Part shown: one piece after another, positions 16,701 to 24,773 of the stretch | Layout of the letters: each line of letters starts with the position of its first letter | How positions within the stretch are numbered: position 1 is the stretch's first letter | Source of the DNA: CAZYBO01 sp964645205 | Lineage (GTDB): Bacteria > Pseudomonadota > Alphaproteobacteria > Rickettsiales > SXRF01 | Length of the DNA stretch: 64,000 bases | Direction of reading: 5' to 3' | NCBI GenBank assembly: GCA_964645205.1 | Contig: CAZYBO010000001.1 | Location: 372,001 to 436,000, forward strand | Made by a program: the position numbers and the translations under genes | The notes under the pieces: model-generated | Database searches by the model: none | The model's input: the letters and a program-made list of their open reading frames with translations, nothing else | What the model was told of the DNA's origin: nothing

Positions 16701-17519
16701 ATGACTCCTATAGTAAGGGTTGCACTGCTATCCGCCATCGTTTCCCTGACCGTATCGCAGGCCTTGGCGGGCGCGTGGACGCAAGAGGCGGGCAAAGGCC
16801 AGCTCATCGTTACCACTCTCTACTATGCCACCGATACGCTCTATGATAATAGCGGCGCGAAGCAAGCACAGCCTGACTACAGCAAATACGAAGTAAGCCC
16901 CTATTTTGAATATGGGCTTGCTGACGGACTGACCGTAGGCGCCAACCTCTCCCTGCAACACGCCACGCAAGACGGCACGCCGGGCAACCCCACCCTTACG
17001 AACTGGGGCTTGGGTGACAGTGAATTCTTCGCACGCTTACGCCTATTGCAGAAAGGCGCGCTTGTCGTATCCGTCGAACCGATGGTTAAGCTCCCCACCG
17101 CGGAAGAAGATCAACCCGCACTGGGCGGACGCCACGCCGACGCTGGGCTAGGTCTGCTCGCTGGCTACCAGTTCAGCTATGCGGGGTTAGATCACTTCAT
17201 CGACCTCGGACTCAGCTATCGCTACCGCGACGGCACGCCCGAAGACCAGATCAAACTTTCCGCTACTGCCGGTTTCGGCCTGACGAAAGACCTGATGCTG
17301 ATGTCGCAGGCGTTCTGGACATTGCGCGCCGATACGCAAAGCACACCGGCCTTTACCCAATCTTCAAACGACGATTACAACCTGCTCAAACTGCAAATGT
17401 CGCTGGTGTATAAACTCAGCGAATCGCTCTCCGTGCAGGCAGGCGCGTTCAGCCACCTCGATGGCAAGAATGTCGGCGGCGGTGACGGCGTGCTCTTCTC
17501 GCTGTGGCGGCGTTTCTGA
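16701..17519 (+). CDS. Outer-membrane beta-barrel protein
   Basis: Signal peptide (residues 1-23, ending QALA) followed by alternating polar/hydrophobic strands and a terminal aromatic residue (LWRRF). This is the hallmark of an outer-membrane barrel of perhaps 10-12 strands. The family is not clear; it resembles the MetA-pathway/porin-like channel group. Its stop overlaps the next start (TGATG), so it is translated with the glycosyltransferase gene. An export role for the product of that enzyme is an inference. Confidence 0.8.
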   Translation: MTPIVRVALLSAIVSLTVSQALAGAWTQEAGKGQLIVTTLYYATDTLYDNSGAKQAQPDYSKYEVSPYFEYGLADGLTVGANLSLQHATQDGTPGNPTLTNWGLGDSEFFARLRLLQKGALVVSVEPMVKLPTAEEDQPALGGRHADAGLGLLAGYQFSYAGLDHFIDLGLSYRYRDGTPEDQIKLSATAGFGLTKDLMLMSQAFWTLRADTQSTPAFTQSSNDDYNLLKLQMSLVYKLSESLSVQAGAFSHLDGKNVGGGDGVLFSLWRRF

Positions 17520-19390
17520 TGCAGGCGGCGTCGCTTGGCGAACTACTGCTGGCGCATAAGCTCGTAACCCCTTCGCAAATCGCCAACGGCCTTTCCTTAC
17601 AAAAACGCAACGGTAGTAGGCTTGGCACCATCCTGATCGGCGAAGGCGCGATCGGTTACCGCGACCTCTATCAAACGCTCGCCATGCATCATGGCATACC
17701 CTTTGTCGATTTATTGCAGGAGCCGCCGGATACCATCCTGCTCGCAAACAGCGAAGAACCCTATCTCACCATGCAAGCGATACCGTGGCGGCGTATCGAC
17801 GGCACGCTGTATGTGGCGGTTACCGAGCCTTCCGAAGCCACCCGGCAATGGATGGAACATACGTACGGAAAAAATTCCGCCTTCGTAATGACCTCTCCGG
17901 TCGACATACGACGCACCATTGAACGGCTGTTCGGCACGTCGATGGAAAAGAAAAGCAAGCTCGCGCTATGGAAAAAACGGCCGCACGCCTCCGCGCGCGT
18001 CACCTTGCCGCGCCGCCAGCGCAATATCGCCATCGGGATGGTGCTCATGATCGGCGCATCTGCCCTGTTGCTACCGCTACATACCGCGCTGGCCGCCATC
18101 GCGTTCTGCCACGCGGCATACGGCGCCACCCTGATTTTCAAATGCGGCATCTTCGCCGCCGGCGCATTATCCAACCCTCGCAAGCTACCGCCGGTGAGCG
18201 AAATCGACGAGCAAACGCTTCCCGTCTACAGCGTACTCATTCCCATGTATAAGGAAGCTGCAAGCCTTCCTCATATGCTGGAATCGATGCAGCGCATGGA
18301 TTATCCGGCCTCGAAGCTCGACATCAAACTCGTGTTGGAATCCGACGACCACGAAACGCTGGAAGCCGCGTATGCGCTGAAACCACGCTATATGTTTGAC
18401 ATCATCCGCGTGCCGCCGGGAACGCCGCGCACCAAGCCGCGTGCGTGCAACTACGCCCTGCCGTTCGTGCGCGGAACCTACCTCACGATTTTCGACGCCG
18501 ACGACCGCCCTGAAAAATTCCAGCTTAAAAAAGCGGTGCAGGCTTTTCGCTCACTGCCGCCCGATGTTATCTGCTTGCAAGCACGGCTGAATTATTACAA
18601 CGCCAACGATAATTTGCTCACGCGCTTTTTCTCGCTCGAATACACGATCCTTTTCCACTTCATGCTCTACGGATTGGAAAAAACCGGCATCCCGATTCCG
18701 CTCGGCGGCACCAGCAACCACATCGCGCTGGACCGCCTGCGCGAGCTGGGCGAGTGGGATCCGTACAACGTCACCGAAGATGCCGATCTGGGCACGCGCC
18801 TTGCCGCCAGCGGCTGGCGCACCGCCATGCTCGATTCCTACACGATGGAAGAAGCCCCAAACCGCGTGATGCCGTGGATTCGCCAGCGTTCGCGCTGGAT
18901 CAAGGGCTACATGCAAACCTGGCTGGTGCATATGCGCCGCCCGCAGGAACTCTACAGCAAGCTAGGCTGGCGAGGATTTATCGGTTTCCAGTTTTTTATC
19001 GGCCTATCCTGCTTCACGTTTCTCACCGCGCCGCTGGTGTGGATTTTATCCATTCTATGGATCACGAATTATGCCGCGCTGCGTCATGTTCCATTCCCGG
19101 ATTGGCTGGCGTGGCTTACGCTCGGCAACCTTGCGCTCAACCTGCTCAGCCATTGGGTTTTCACCTTCCACTGCGCCCTGCGCTACCGCCGCCATGCCGC
19201 TCCCATCGCACTGGCCGCGCTTCTCTACCCGCTATACCTCGTATTGCACACGATTGCGAGTTACCGTGCGCTTTGGCAACTTATTGTAAATCCCCATTTT
19301 TGGGATAAAACCACGCACGGGCTGGCCAAGGGCGGAAAAACCTTGTTCGGCGACCAGGATATTGTGCGTTTCCAACACAAATCCCGTTGA
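17519..19390 (+). CDS. Membrane glycosyltransferase (GT2) with N-terminal MshEN-like domain
   Basis: Three parts. Residues 5-57 hold two 24-residue RLGxxLLxxGLLxxxxLxxxLxxQ-type motifs separated by 5 residues, the pattern of the c-di-GMP receptor domain MshEN. The first lacks its Arg and Gly (Ser5, Lys14), and the second ends in His57 instead of Gln. Two membrane helices lie at about 165-215. A processive-type GT2 domain follows, with the first strand YSVLIPMYKEA, DAD at 326-328, ED at 420-421 and QRSRW at 456-460, then three to four membrane helices. It resembles NfrB, which also couples GT2 to MshEN, though there the receptor is C-terminal. It is likely a c-di-GMP-controlled inner-membrane polysaccharide synthase. 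Confidence 0.85.
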   Translation: MQAASLGELLLAHKLVTPSQIANGLSLQKRNGSRLGTILIGEGAIGYRDLYQTLAMHHGIPFVDLLQEPPDTILLANSEEPYLTMQAIPWRRIDGTLYVAVTEPSEATRQWMEHTYGKNSAFVMTSPVDIRRTIERLFGTSMEKKSKLALWKKRPHASARVTLPRRQRNIAIGMVLMIGASALLLPLHTALAAIAFCHAAYGATLIFKCGIFAAGALSNPRKLPPVSEIDEQTLPVYSVLIPMYKEAASLPHMLESMQRMDYPASKLDIKLVLESDDHETLEAAYALKPRYMFDIIRVPPGTPRTKPRACNYALPFVRGTYLTIFDADDRPEKFQLKKAVQAFRSLPPDVICLQARLNYYNANDNLLTRFFSLEYTILFHFMLYGLEKTGIPIPLGGTSNHIALDRLRELGEWDPYNVTEDADLGTRLAASGWRTAMLDSYTMEEAPNRVMPWIRQRSRWIKGYMQTWLVHMRRPQELYSKLGWRGFIGFQFFIGLSCFTFLTAPLVWILSILWITNYAALRHVPFPDWLAWLTLGNLALNLLSHWVFTFHCALRYRRHAAPIALAALLYPLYLVLHTIASYRALWQLIVNPHFWDKTTHGLAKGGKTLFGDQDIVRFQHKSR

Positions 19391-19416
19391 CAGCACCGCC
19401 CCGCGTCAGGTAGAAG
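19387..19416 (+). promoter_or_regulatory. Candidate promoter of rpmJ
   Basis: TTGACA (19387-19392), 18 bases, TAGAAG (19411-19416). The -35 box overlaps the stop codon of the glycosyltransferase gene. Confidence 0.45.
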
Positions 19417-19445
19417 GGTGCCTCATTTGCATAAAAGGGTTGGTT

Positions 19446-19571
19446 ATGAAGGTTTTAAGCTCGCTCAAATCCGCGAAAACGCGTGATAAGAATTGCCGCG
19501 TAGTACGTCGCAAAGGCCGCGTATACGTAATCAATAAGAAAAACCCCCGCTTCAAAGCGCGTCAGGGCTAA
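19446..19571 (+). CDS. rpmJ: 50S ribosomal protein L36 (zinc-free type)
   Basis: 41-residue L36. The start at 19446 gives MKVLSSLKSAKTRDKNCRVV and ends in the conserved FKARQG. It has only one cysteine, so it is the zinc-independent (YkgO-like) form that is standard in alphaproteobacteria. It is a single-gene unit with its own candidate promoter and a strong hairpin terminator. Confidence 0.95.
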   Translation: MKVLSSLKSAKTRDKNCRVVRRKGRVYVINKKNPRFKARQG

Positions 19572-19593
19572 TTTTACCCACATCTGCGAATTG

Positions 19594-19669
19594 TCATTCC
19601 TGCGAAAGCAGGAATTTTTCTGTCGTTCAGCCGCGTTTCTCGCGCAGCCCCCTGCTTTCGTAGGGATAA
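19594..19669. repeat. Palindromic intergenic repeat
   Basis: The left arm (19594-19612) and the reverse complement of the right arm (19651-19669) agree at 16 of 19 positions. The TCATTCCTGCGAAAGCAGG core is of the kind often dispersed in bacterial genomes. It lies between the convergent genes rpmJ and the periplasmic protein at 19672. Confidence 0.6.
19596..19619 (+). terminator. Rho-independent terminator of rpmJ
   Basis: Perfect 8-base stem ATTCCTGC/GCAGGAAT with a GAAA tetraloop and a T-run. It is formed by the left arm of a palindromic repeat (19594-19669). Confidence 0.8.
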
Positions 19670-19671
19670 AA

Positions 19672-20181
19672 TTACTCTACGTAAATATGTACTTCCACGC
19701 TGTCGGCATCCTGCGCCGCTTCGACGCTGGACTGAATGCGACCCGGCTCAACCCCAAGGCCTTTCATAGCGGTAACAACGTCCCGCAAATGCTCGGAGGC
19801 TTCCGCGGCGAAGCGTTCGCTTTGCGCGCTGCGCTCCCCGGAAGGCGCATATGAAGTCACGGCGTAAGCAACGCCCGGCTTGGCGCGCTCGGCACCGGTT
19901 ATCGCCTGACGTAGCGCACGGTCGAAATACACGCGTTTTTGGTTGAAACGTATCACCAGCAGGGGCTTGCTGGGCTTGGCTGCAGGCTGCGCCTGCTGGG
20001 TTTCCGCAGGGGCTTCAGCGGTGCCTTCCGCCGGAGTCGCCGCTTGCGGCTTTGCCGCTGCAGGTGCCGGGGCGGGCTTGCTTTTGGCAGGCCTTGTCAG
20101 CTCCACCGTAACCGCATAGGAAGCCTGCGCGCCCATGCACGCCAGAACCGTCACCAACCCGATAAAACGCGAAACCCTCAT
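19672..20181 (-). CDS. Periplasmic protein of unknown function, 169 aa
   Basis: Signal peptide (about residues 1-23, ending SYA), then an Ala/Pro/Lys-rich low-complexity linker to about residue 70. A compact alpha/beta domain follows, with VIRFNQKRVYFDRALRQAI, then SERFAAEASEHLRDVV and a final VEVHIYVE strand. The layout recalls OmpA-like or SIMPL-type periplasmic domains but lacks a decisive motif. GGAGGG precedes the ATG. It is monocistronic and convergent with rpmJ. Confidence 0.75.
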   Translation of the reverse strand: MRVSRFIGLVTVLACMGAQASYAVTVELTRPAKSKPAPAPAAAKPQAATPAEGTAEAPAETQQAQPAAKPSKPLLVIRFNQKRVYFDRALRQAITGAERAKPGVAYAVTSYAPSGERSAQSERFAAEASEHLRDVVTAMKGLGVEPGRIQSSVEAAQDADSVEVHIYVE

Positions 20182-20315
20182 GAAACCCTCCAGTTATAGA
20201 AGAAGTAAGGGTAAATGATGGATGCGGCATAGTCAATCATCGCAATAAAACATCTTGTGTTTTGATCGGTTTTTGCTACGTTTCCGCCTCCTCCGCTCGG
20301 AGGAAATAAGGCAAT

Positions 20316-20392
20316 GCACCCGTAGCTCAGCTGGATAGAGCATCAGACTACGAATCTGAGGGTCGGAGGTTCGAATCCTTCCGGGTGCGCCA
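20316..20392 (+). tRNA. tRNA-Arg (ACG)
   Basis: A 77-base cloverleaf with CCA encoded. The acceptor stem GCACCCG pairs with CGGGTGC, the anticodon stem TCAGA/TCTGA encloses CTACGAA (anticodon ACG), and the T-loop TTCGAAT is intact. The A34 would be edited to inosine by TadA. A 7-base inverted repeat (20289-20304) lies just upstream. Confidence 0.95.
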
Positions 20393-20419
20393 TTCTCCGC
20401 AAATTTTTTTTGCCCTCCC

Positions 20420-20447
20420 CTTGATTTTTTTCACTACCGCACCAAAT
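20420..20447 (+). promoter_or_regulatory. Candidate sigma-32 promoter of hsp20
   Basis: CTTGATT (20420-20426), 13 bases, CACCAAAT (20440-20447), against the consensus CTTGAAA-N11-16-CCCCATNT (5/7 in each box). It gives a leader of about 66 bases. Confidence 0.42.
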
Positions 20448-20502
20448 CGTTTAATGTGAGCCGCTTAGATGGGTTCACAACCACAGTGTTTATAACCTTG
20501 CC

Positions 20503-20518
20503 AACCTTAGAGGAGGTT
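20503..20518 (+). promoter_or_regulatory. Hairpin over the hsp20 ribosome-binding site
   Basis: AACCT (20503-20507) can pair with AGGTT (20514-20518), a 5-base stem with a 6-base loop. The stem and loop contain the AGGAGG Shine-Dalgarno. This is a possible RNA thermometer, a common control of small heat-shock genes. It does not match the conserved ROSE 3' motif. Confidence 0.35.
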
Positions 20519-20520
20519 TT

Positions 20521-20976
20521 ATGACGACTACGTTTTCACTGACCCCTTTATTCCGCAGCACGGTCGGTTTCGACCGCTTCAACGACCTGTTTGAGTCGTT
20601 GCGGGAAGGCGATGAAGGGACAACCGGATACCCGCCTTATAACATCGAAAAGCATGGCGAAGACCGCTATGGCATCACGATGGCGGTGGCCGGGTTTAAT
20701 GAAAAAGACCTGAACATCACCGTAAAGAGCGACCGCGTCACCGTGTCGGGGCGCAAGGAGGAACGCCAGGAAGATACCGAATATTTGTATCATGGCATTG
20801 CCGCGCGCGCCTTTGAACGCACCTTCCGCCTCGCCGATTACATGAAAGTGACCGGCGCGGAATTGAAAGACGGTCTGCTGCACATCGCACTGGTGCGCGA
20901 AGTGCCGGAAGAAGAAAAGCCGCGGATGATCCAGATCAACGCCGCAGGCAGCACCCCGAAGGCAATCGGGCACTGA
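20521..20976 (+). CDS. Small heat-shock protein, Hsp20/IbpA family
   Basis: ATP-independent holdase that binds unfolding proteins. The alpha-crystallin domain runs from about residue 38 (YNIEKHGEDRYGITMAVAGF) to 130, with the class A IbpA-like N-terminus placing FDRFNDLFESL first. The C-terminal anchoring motif is I-Q-I (MIQINAAG). Length is 151 aa. It follows a strong AGAGGAGG ribosome site inside a possible thermometer hairpin and a sigma-32-like promoter. Confidence 0.94.
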   Translation: MTTTFSLTPLFRSTVGFDRFNDLFESLREGDEGTTGYPPYNIEKHGEDRYGITMAVAGFNEKDLNITVKSDRVTVSGRKEERQEDTEYLYHGIAARAFERTFRLADYMKVTGAELKDGLLHIALVREVPEEEKPRMIQINAAGSTPKAIGH

Positions 20977-21030
20977 CCGCAATGCGTCCCGGGGCGGGCA
21001 GCGTAAGCGCCGCTCGCCCCGGTTGCGAAT

Positions 21031-21705
21031 TTAATTCATTGAAAGATTGATGCGCCCCGGCTCGCTCACGAGCTGTTGCAATCTCGCGATCACGCCGTCT
21101 ACGCCCTTGTTAGCGGCCAACGCACTGAAGTCGGAGCGGTGGGTGCTGAGCAGGCTCACGCCCTCGATCACCACATCCACGATTTTGTTCGAGTTCTCGC
21201 GCTCGCTCACCATATAGTCCACCTTCATATTGTGGCCATCGGTAAGCAGGATTTCCGTGTGCGACATGTAATTTCCATCTTCGCCGTCGCTGATGCCGAG
21301 CACTTTAATGTCAGAAATCCTGCGGTCTGAACTCTCCGCATAATTTTCGACATAGACTTTGGTGAGATATTGGCGATAGAGCTTCGTGTAGACCTGCCGC
21401 TGCTCCTCGGTAGCGTTGCGCCAATTATAGCCGAGGACGAATTTCGCGATCCAATCGATGTCCACCACGTTCGCGAAGCCCTGCTCCAACGAATATTTGC
21501 GATCGGTATCGGATTTTTTCTGATCCCTGAGAATGCTGATGACAAGGTTAGCCATCGTGTGCGCCAGCGCCTGCCGCTTCTCATATTTTTCGGCCTGCAC
21601 CTCCAACGGCGCTTCCTTCGCCTGCGCCGCAAAACCGCCCGCCACGCCGCCTGCCAGCGTCGCCGAAATCACCACACCCCGAAGAAAAAACGCCACATTC
21701 CGCAT
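21031..21705 (-). CDS. mlaC: MlaC/Ttg2D family phospholipid-binding protein
   Basis: Periplasmic carrier that shuttles phospholipids between outer membrane and an inner-membrane MCE transporter. It has a signal peptide (about residues 1-28). The MlaC core follows, with the typical VDIDWIAKFVLG..WR.AT.EQ...Y..L+..YL...Y...... block at residues 79-125 and an IVDVVIEGVSLLSTHRSDF block near the C-terminus. It stands alone here; the other Mla genes are not in the window. Confidence 0.9.
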   Translation of the reverse strand: MRNVAFFLRGVVISATLAGGVAGGFAAQAKEAPLEVQAEKYEKRQALAHTMANLVISILRDQKKSDTDRKYSLEQGFANVVDIDWIAKFVLGYNWRNATEEQRQVYTKLYRQYLTKVYVENYAESSDRRISDIKVLGISDGEDGNYMSHTEILLTDGHNMKVDYMVSERENSNKIVDVVIEGVSLLSTHRSDFSALAANKGVDGVIARLQQLVSEPGRINLSMN

Positions 21706-21882
21706 AGCAATTTTATACCATAATAGCCGTTAACCTATGGTAAAAAATTTTACGGTCATTGCAGGAAAAAATAAAGGGAATTTATTTAAAATTGTATCTA
21801 ACTGGCACCTGAAGGTAGTTGTACATATAGTATGCCTGCTAGCTAATGATATGATAAGCCGTAAAAAAGGAAAATAATCTCC

Positions 21883-22233
21883 ATGCTCTACCTTATCGTC
21901 AAATCGGGATTATCCGGTGTTATCGTGATGGTTGTATCAGAAATTGCGAGGCGCAGCCCCACAATCGGAGGACTGGTCGCCTCGTTGCCGCTCATCTCTA
22001 TTCTGGGGATTATATGGCTATGGCGCGATACATCCGATATTGAACGCGTCGCAACGCATGCCGAATCAACCTTCTGGTTCGTACTCCCTTCGCTCCCCAT
22101 GTTCCTGATTTTCCCAGTCATGCTTCGCCACGGCATAAACTTCTGGAGCGCGCTAGTCATTTCTTGCGCGATAACCATCGCGCTTTATTTAATGACCTTC
22201 TGGCTGTTGCCTAAAGTCGGTATCAAGATCTGA
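21883..22233 (+). CDS. DUF3147 family membrane protein
   Basis: 116-residue integral membrane protein with four predicted helices. It carries the DUF3147 signature: GGLVASLPLISILGIIWLW with the following DT, then FWFVLPSLPMFLIFPVMLR. The function of this family is unknown. It is preceded by an AT-rich 177-base gap and an AAAGGAAAA ribosome site. Confidence 0.85.
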   Translation: MLYLIVKSGLSGVIVMVVSEIARRSPTIGGLVASLPLISILGIIWLWRDTSDIERVATHAESTFWFVLPSLPMFLIFPVMLRHGINFWSALVISCAITIALYLMTFWLLPKVGIKI

Positions 22234-22252
22234 AGTGTAGTTGCTGATTTAA

Positions 22253-22331
<79 letters not shown>

Positions 22332-22404
22332 ACACTATCGTAACCGTTTTTTCAAACGCCCGGTTACTATTACATTTCATTCCGCCTGCTTACGCAGGTG
22401 GTGG

Positions 22405-22426
22405 GGGCTGCGCTACGCCCCGACAC
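22405..22426 (-). repeat. Duplicate of the tRNA-Pro 5' end
   Basis: The 22 bases at 22405-22426 are identical to 22314-22335, which cover the 5' acceptor strand, part of the D-arm and 4 flanking bases of the tRNA-Pro gene. The fragment has no further tRNA structure, so it is a partial duplication rather than a second gene. Confidence 0.7.
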
Positions 22427-22502
22427 ATGAGCCGCGCTTATTCGCGCGGGGGCTTAGAACTAGCCAGTTTTTAGGTGCTTTGCAAGGGAACTTTAGGCTT
22501 TT

Positions 22503-23897
22503 TTAGGGGAGCTTCAGGCCGCTTTGCGCCAGTTGCGCTTTTAAGTCCTGTTTCAGCGCTTCCAGCCTTGTTGCGTCGGCGGCTTCGCAGCGGGCTACCA
22601 GCATGGGCTGGGTGTTGGACGCACGCAACAGCCACCAGCCACCGCCGATATTGACGCGCACGCCGTCTACGTCGCTAAAGTTGGCTTTGGCGGCTTGCAG
22701 GCGCTGTTTGACTTCCGCGATCACGGCGAATTTTCGTGTATCGTCGCAAGGGAAACGGATTTCGGGGGTATTGACGGCTTTAGGCAGCGCGTCGCGCAAT
22801 GCCGACAATTTCTTGCCGGAACGGGAGAGGAATCCAAGCAAACGCACGGCGGCGTAGAGCGCGTCGTCGAATCCATAATATTTATCGGCGAAGAACATGT
22901 GGCCGCTCATTTCGCCCGCCAGCGGCGAGCCGGTTTCGGCCATTTTCGATTTGATGAGCGAGTGACCGGTTTTCCACATCAGCGGCTTGCCGCCAAGCCG
23001 TGTAACTTCGTCGAACAGCGACTGGCTGGCCTTGACATCGGCGATGATGGTCGCGCCCGGACCCTCGCGCAGCACGTCGGCGGCGTAAAGCATCAGGAGT
23101 TGGTCGCCCCACAATATCGCGCCTTCGTCGTCCACCACGCCGATGCGGTCGCCGTCACCGTCGAACGCGATGCCTGCGTCGAGTTTTCCCGCGCGTACGG
23201 CTTCGATAAGCTGCACGAGGTTTTCCGGCACGGTAGGATCGGGATGGTGCGCGGGGAACGTACCGTCGATCTTTTCATTGAGCGCAACGTGCTTGCCCGG
23301 TAGTTTCGCGCACAGCTTCGCCATAATCTCGCCCGCCGCGCCGTTGCCCGCATCCCAGCCGATGGAAAGTTCACGCGTGCCGTCATAGGCTTTCATCAGC
23401 GCATTAAAGTAAGTTTCGCGTATATCCTGCGTGGCACGTGCGCCTTTGCCTTCCGGCAGCGCTCCTTCGCCTGCTACGCGCAACGCCTGAATGTCGTCGC
23501 CGTAAAACGCCTTGTTGTGCAGGATAAACTTGAAGCCGTTATGATCGGGCGGATTGTGCGAGCCGGTAATCATGATGCCGCCGGACGCTCCCAGCGTATG
23601 CGCCGCATAATACAGCATAGGCGTAGGGCCAAGGCCGATGTCTACCACATCCACGCCGCAATCCATCACCCCTTTGCACACCGCTTCCATCAGTTCAGGC
23701 GAGCTTAAGCGCCCGTCCCGCGCCACGGCGATGCGGGCATTCGCTTCGCCCGCCACGCGCGCGGCGAATGCGCGGCCGATATAATAGGCATCACTCGCGT
23801 GGAGTTTCTGCCCGACGACGCCGCGAATATCGTATTCACGGAAAATTCCCGCGTCAAAGCGGTGAGTGCTGGGCTGCATATGAGGCTGTGAGGGCAT
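22503..23897 (-). CDS. Phosphomannomutase/phosphoglucomutase
   Basis: Alpha-D-phosphohexomutase that interconverts hexose 6- and 1-phosphates, supplying GDP-mannose or UDP-glucose routes to exopolysaccharide and LPS. The phosphoserine loop ITGSHNPPDHNG (about residue 112), the metal loop DGDGDRIGVV and the sugar-binding GEMSGHMFF are all present. Length is 464 aa, as in AlgC-type enzymes. It starts only 6 bases after motE, so it is probably read from the flagellar operon. Confidence 0.93.
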   Translation of the reverse strand: MPSQPHMQPSTHRFDAGIFREYDIRGVVGQKLHASDAYYIGRAFAARVAGEANARIAVARDGRLSSPELMEAVCKGVMDCGVDVVDIGLGPTPMLYYAAHTLGASGGIMITGSHNPPDHNGFKFILHNKAFYGDDIQALRVAGEGALPEGKGARATQDIRETYFNALMKAYDGTRELSIGWDAGNGAAGEIMAKLCAKLPGKHVALNEKIDGTFPAHHPDPTVPENLVQLIEAVRAGKLDAGIAFDGDGDRIGVVDDEGAILWGDQLLMLYAADVLREGPGATIIADVKASQSLFDEVTRLGGKPLMWKTGHSLIKSKMAETGSPLAGEMSGHMFFADKYYGFDDALYAAVRLLGFLSRSGKKLSALRDALPKAVNTPEIRFPCDDTRKFAVIAEVKQRLQAAKANFSDVDGVRVNIGGGWWLLRASNTQPMLVARCEAADATRLEALKQDLKAQLAQSGLKLP

Positions 23898-23903
23898 GAG
23901 CGC

Positions 23904-24773
23904 TTACGGTTTTCCTGCCGGCGGTTTTACCCCGGCATTGTTGAGGGTGGAGGTATTGAGCTGGCGCTGCTCGGCAAGCTGTACGGTCACTTGCTTGGCT
24001 TTGCGCGGTTCCATTTCCGCGAGAATCGGCGCGGCTTTCTTTTCCGACATCTTATCGATCACCAGCAGCAGCACCGGCATTTCGATCTCGTCGAAAATGC
24101 GCGCGGCGTCTTTGGGTTTCATGTTTTCGTAGATTTTCACGAGGCTGCGCAATTTCGCATCTTCCTGCGCGTTATACTGCGCAAGCAGTTCCGATACGGC
24201 TTTTTTCATCGTGTCGATCTCGTCGATTTTTTCCGCGATGCGTTTTTCCGTGGCATCGAGCGTAGCTTCCTTTACCTCGATGTTGCGCTCCCAACGATCA
24301 AGGTCTTCACGGCGCTTGGCAAGGTTTTTCAGCACTTCAACTTCAGACGCGGAATAAAACCGATCGGTGACGGTACCGATAGATTCGGAGACGTTCGGAT
24401 TCTTTTTTTCCTTGGGCTTGCTTTCGCCATGCTCGCCGCCTTCTTCCTTGCCGTCGGCTTTCTTTTCACCTTCCTTGGCAGGCTCGTCTTTTTTCTCGCC
24501 TTCCTTGCCTTCTTCTTTTTTAGCGCCGGCTTCTTTTTTGGCATCGTCCTTCTTTTCTTCCTTAGCGGGCTCGGCTTTCTTCTCGCCTTCTTTTTCCTTG
24601 GCAGGCTCGGCCTTCGCGTCAGGTTTCTTTTCCGGTTCGGCCTGCACCTTGGTGATGAACAGCCGCTCGGAGAGCGATTCACTGCCCTGCACGATGTCAA
24701 TCACCTTTACCGTCATGAACAATACGGCCGTTGCGATGGTAACCGGGATAATCCTGACAAAACGCACGCGCAC
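23904..24773 (-). CDS. motE: Flagellar motor chaperone MotE
   Basis: MotE in alphaproteobacteria stabilises the periplasmic motor protein MotC. It starts with GTG directly after the stop of the preceding gene. An N-terminal membrane helix (about residues 7-28) is followed by an unusually long Lys/Glu/Ala/Pro-rich segment at residues 46-124. A coiled coil (about 145-205) and a C-terminal MgtE-N-like domain (KPKDAARIFDEIEMPVLLLV) come next. The operon position after fliM supports the assignment. Confidence 0.88.
   Translation of the reverse strand: MRVRFVRIIPVTIATAVLFMTVKVIDIVQGSESLSERLFITKVQAEPEKKPDAKAEPAKEKEGEKKAEPAKEEKKDDAKKEAGAKKEEGKEGEKKDEPAKEGEKKADGKEEGGEHGESKPKEKKNPNVSESIGTVTDRFYSASEVEVLKNLAKRREDLDRWERNIEVKEATLDATEKRIAEKIDEIDTMKKAVSELLAQYNAQEDAKLRSLVKIYENMKPKDAARIFDEIEMPVLLLVIDKMSEKKAAPILAEMEPRKAKQVTVQLAEQRQLNTSTLNNAGVKPPAGKP

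Noticed and set aside
21801..21820. TGGCACC sequence resembling a sigma-54 -24 box
   Set aside because: No TTGC follows at the required 12-base distance.
22384..22460. Hairpins after tRNA-Pro as a mutase terminator
   Set aside because: Two short stems (CCTGC/GCAGG and CCGCGC/GCGCGG) are present, but no T-run follows on the minus strand.
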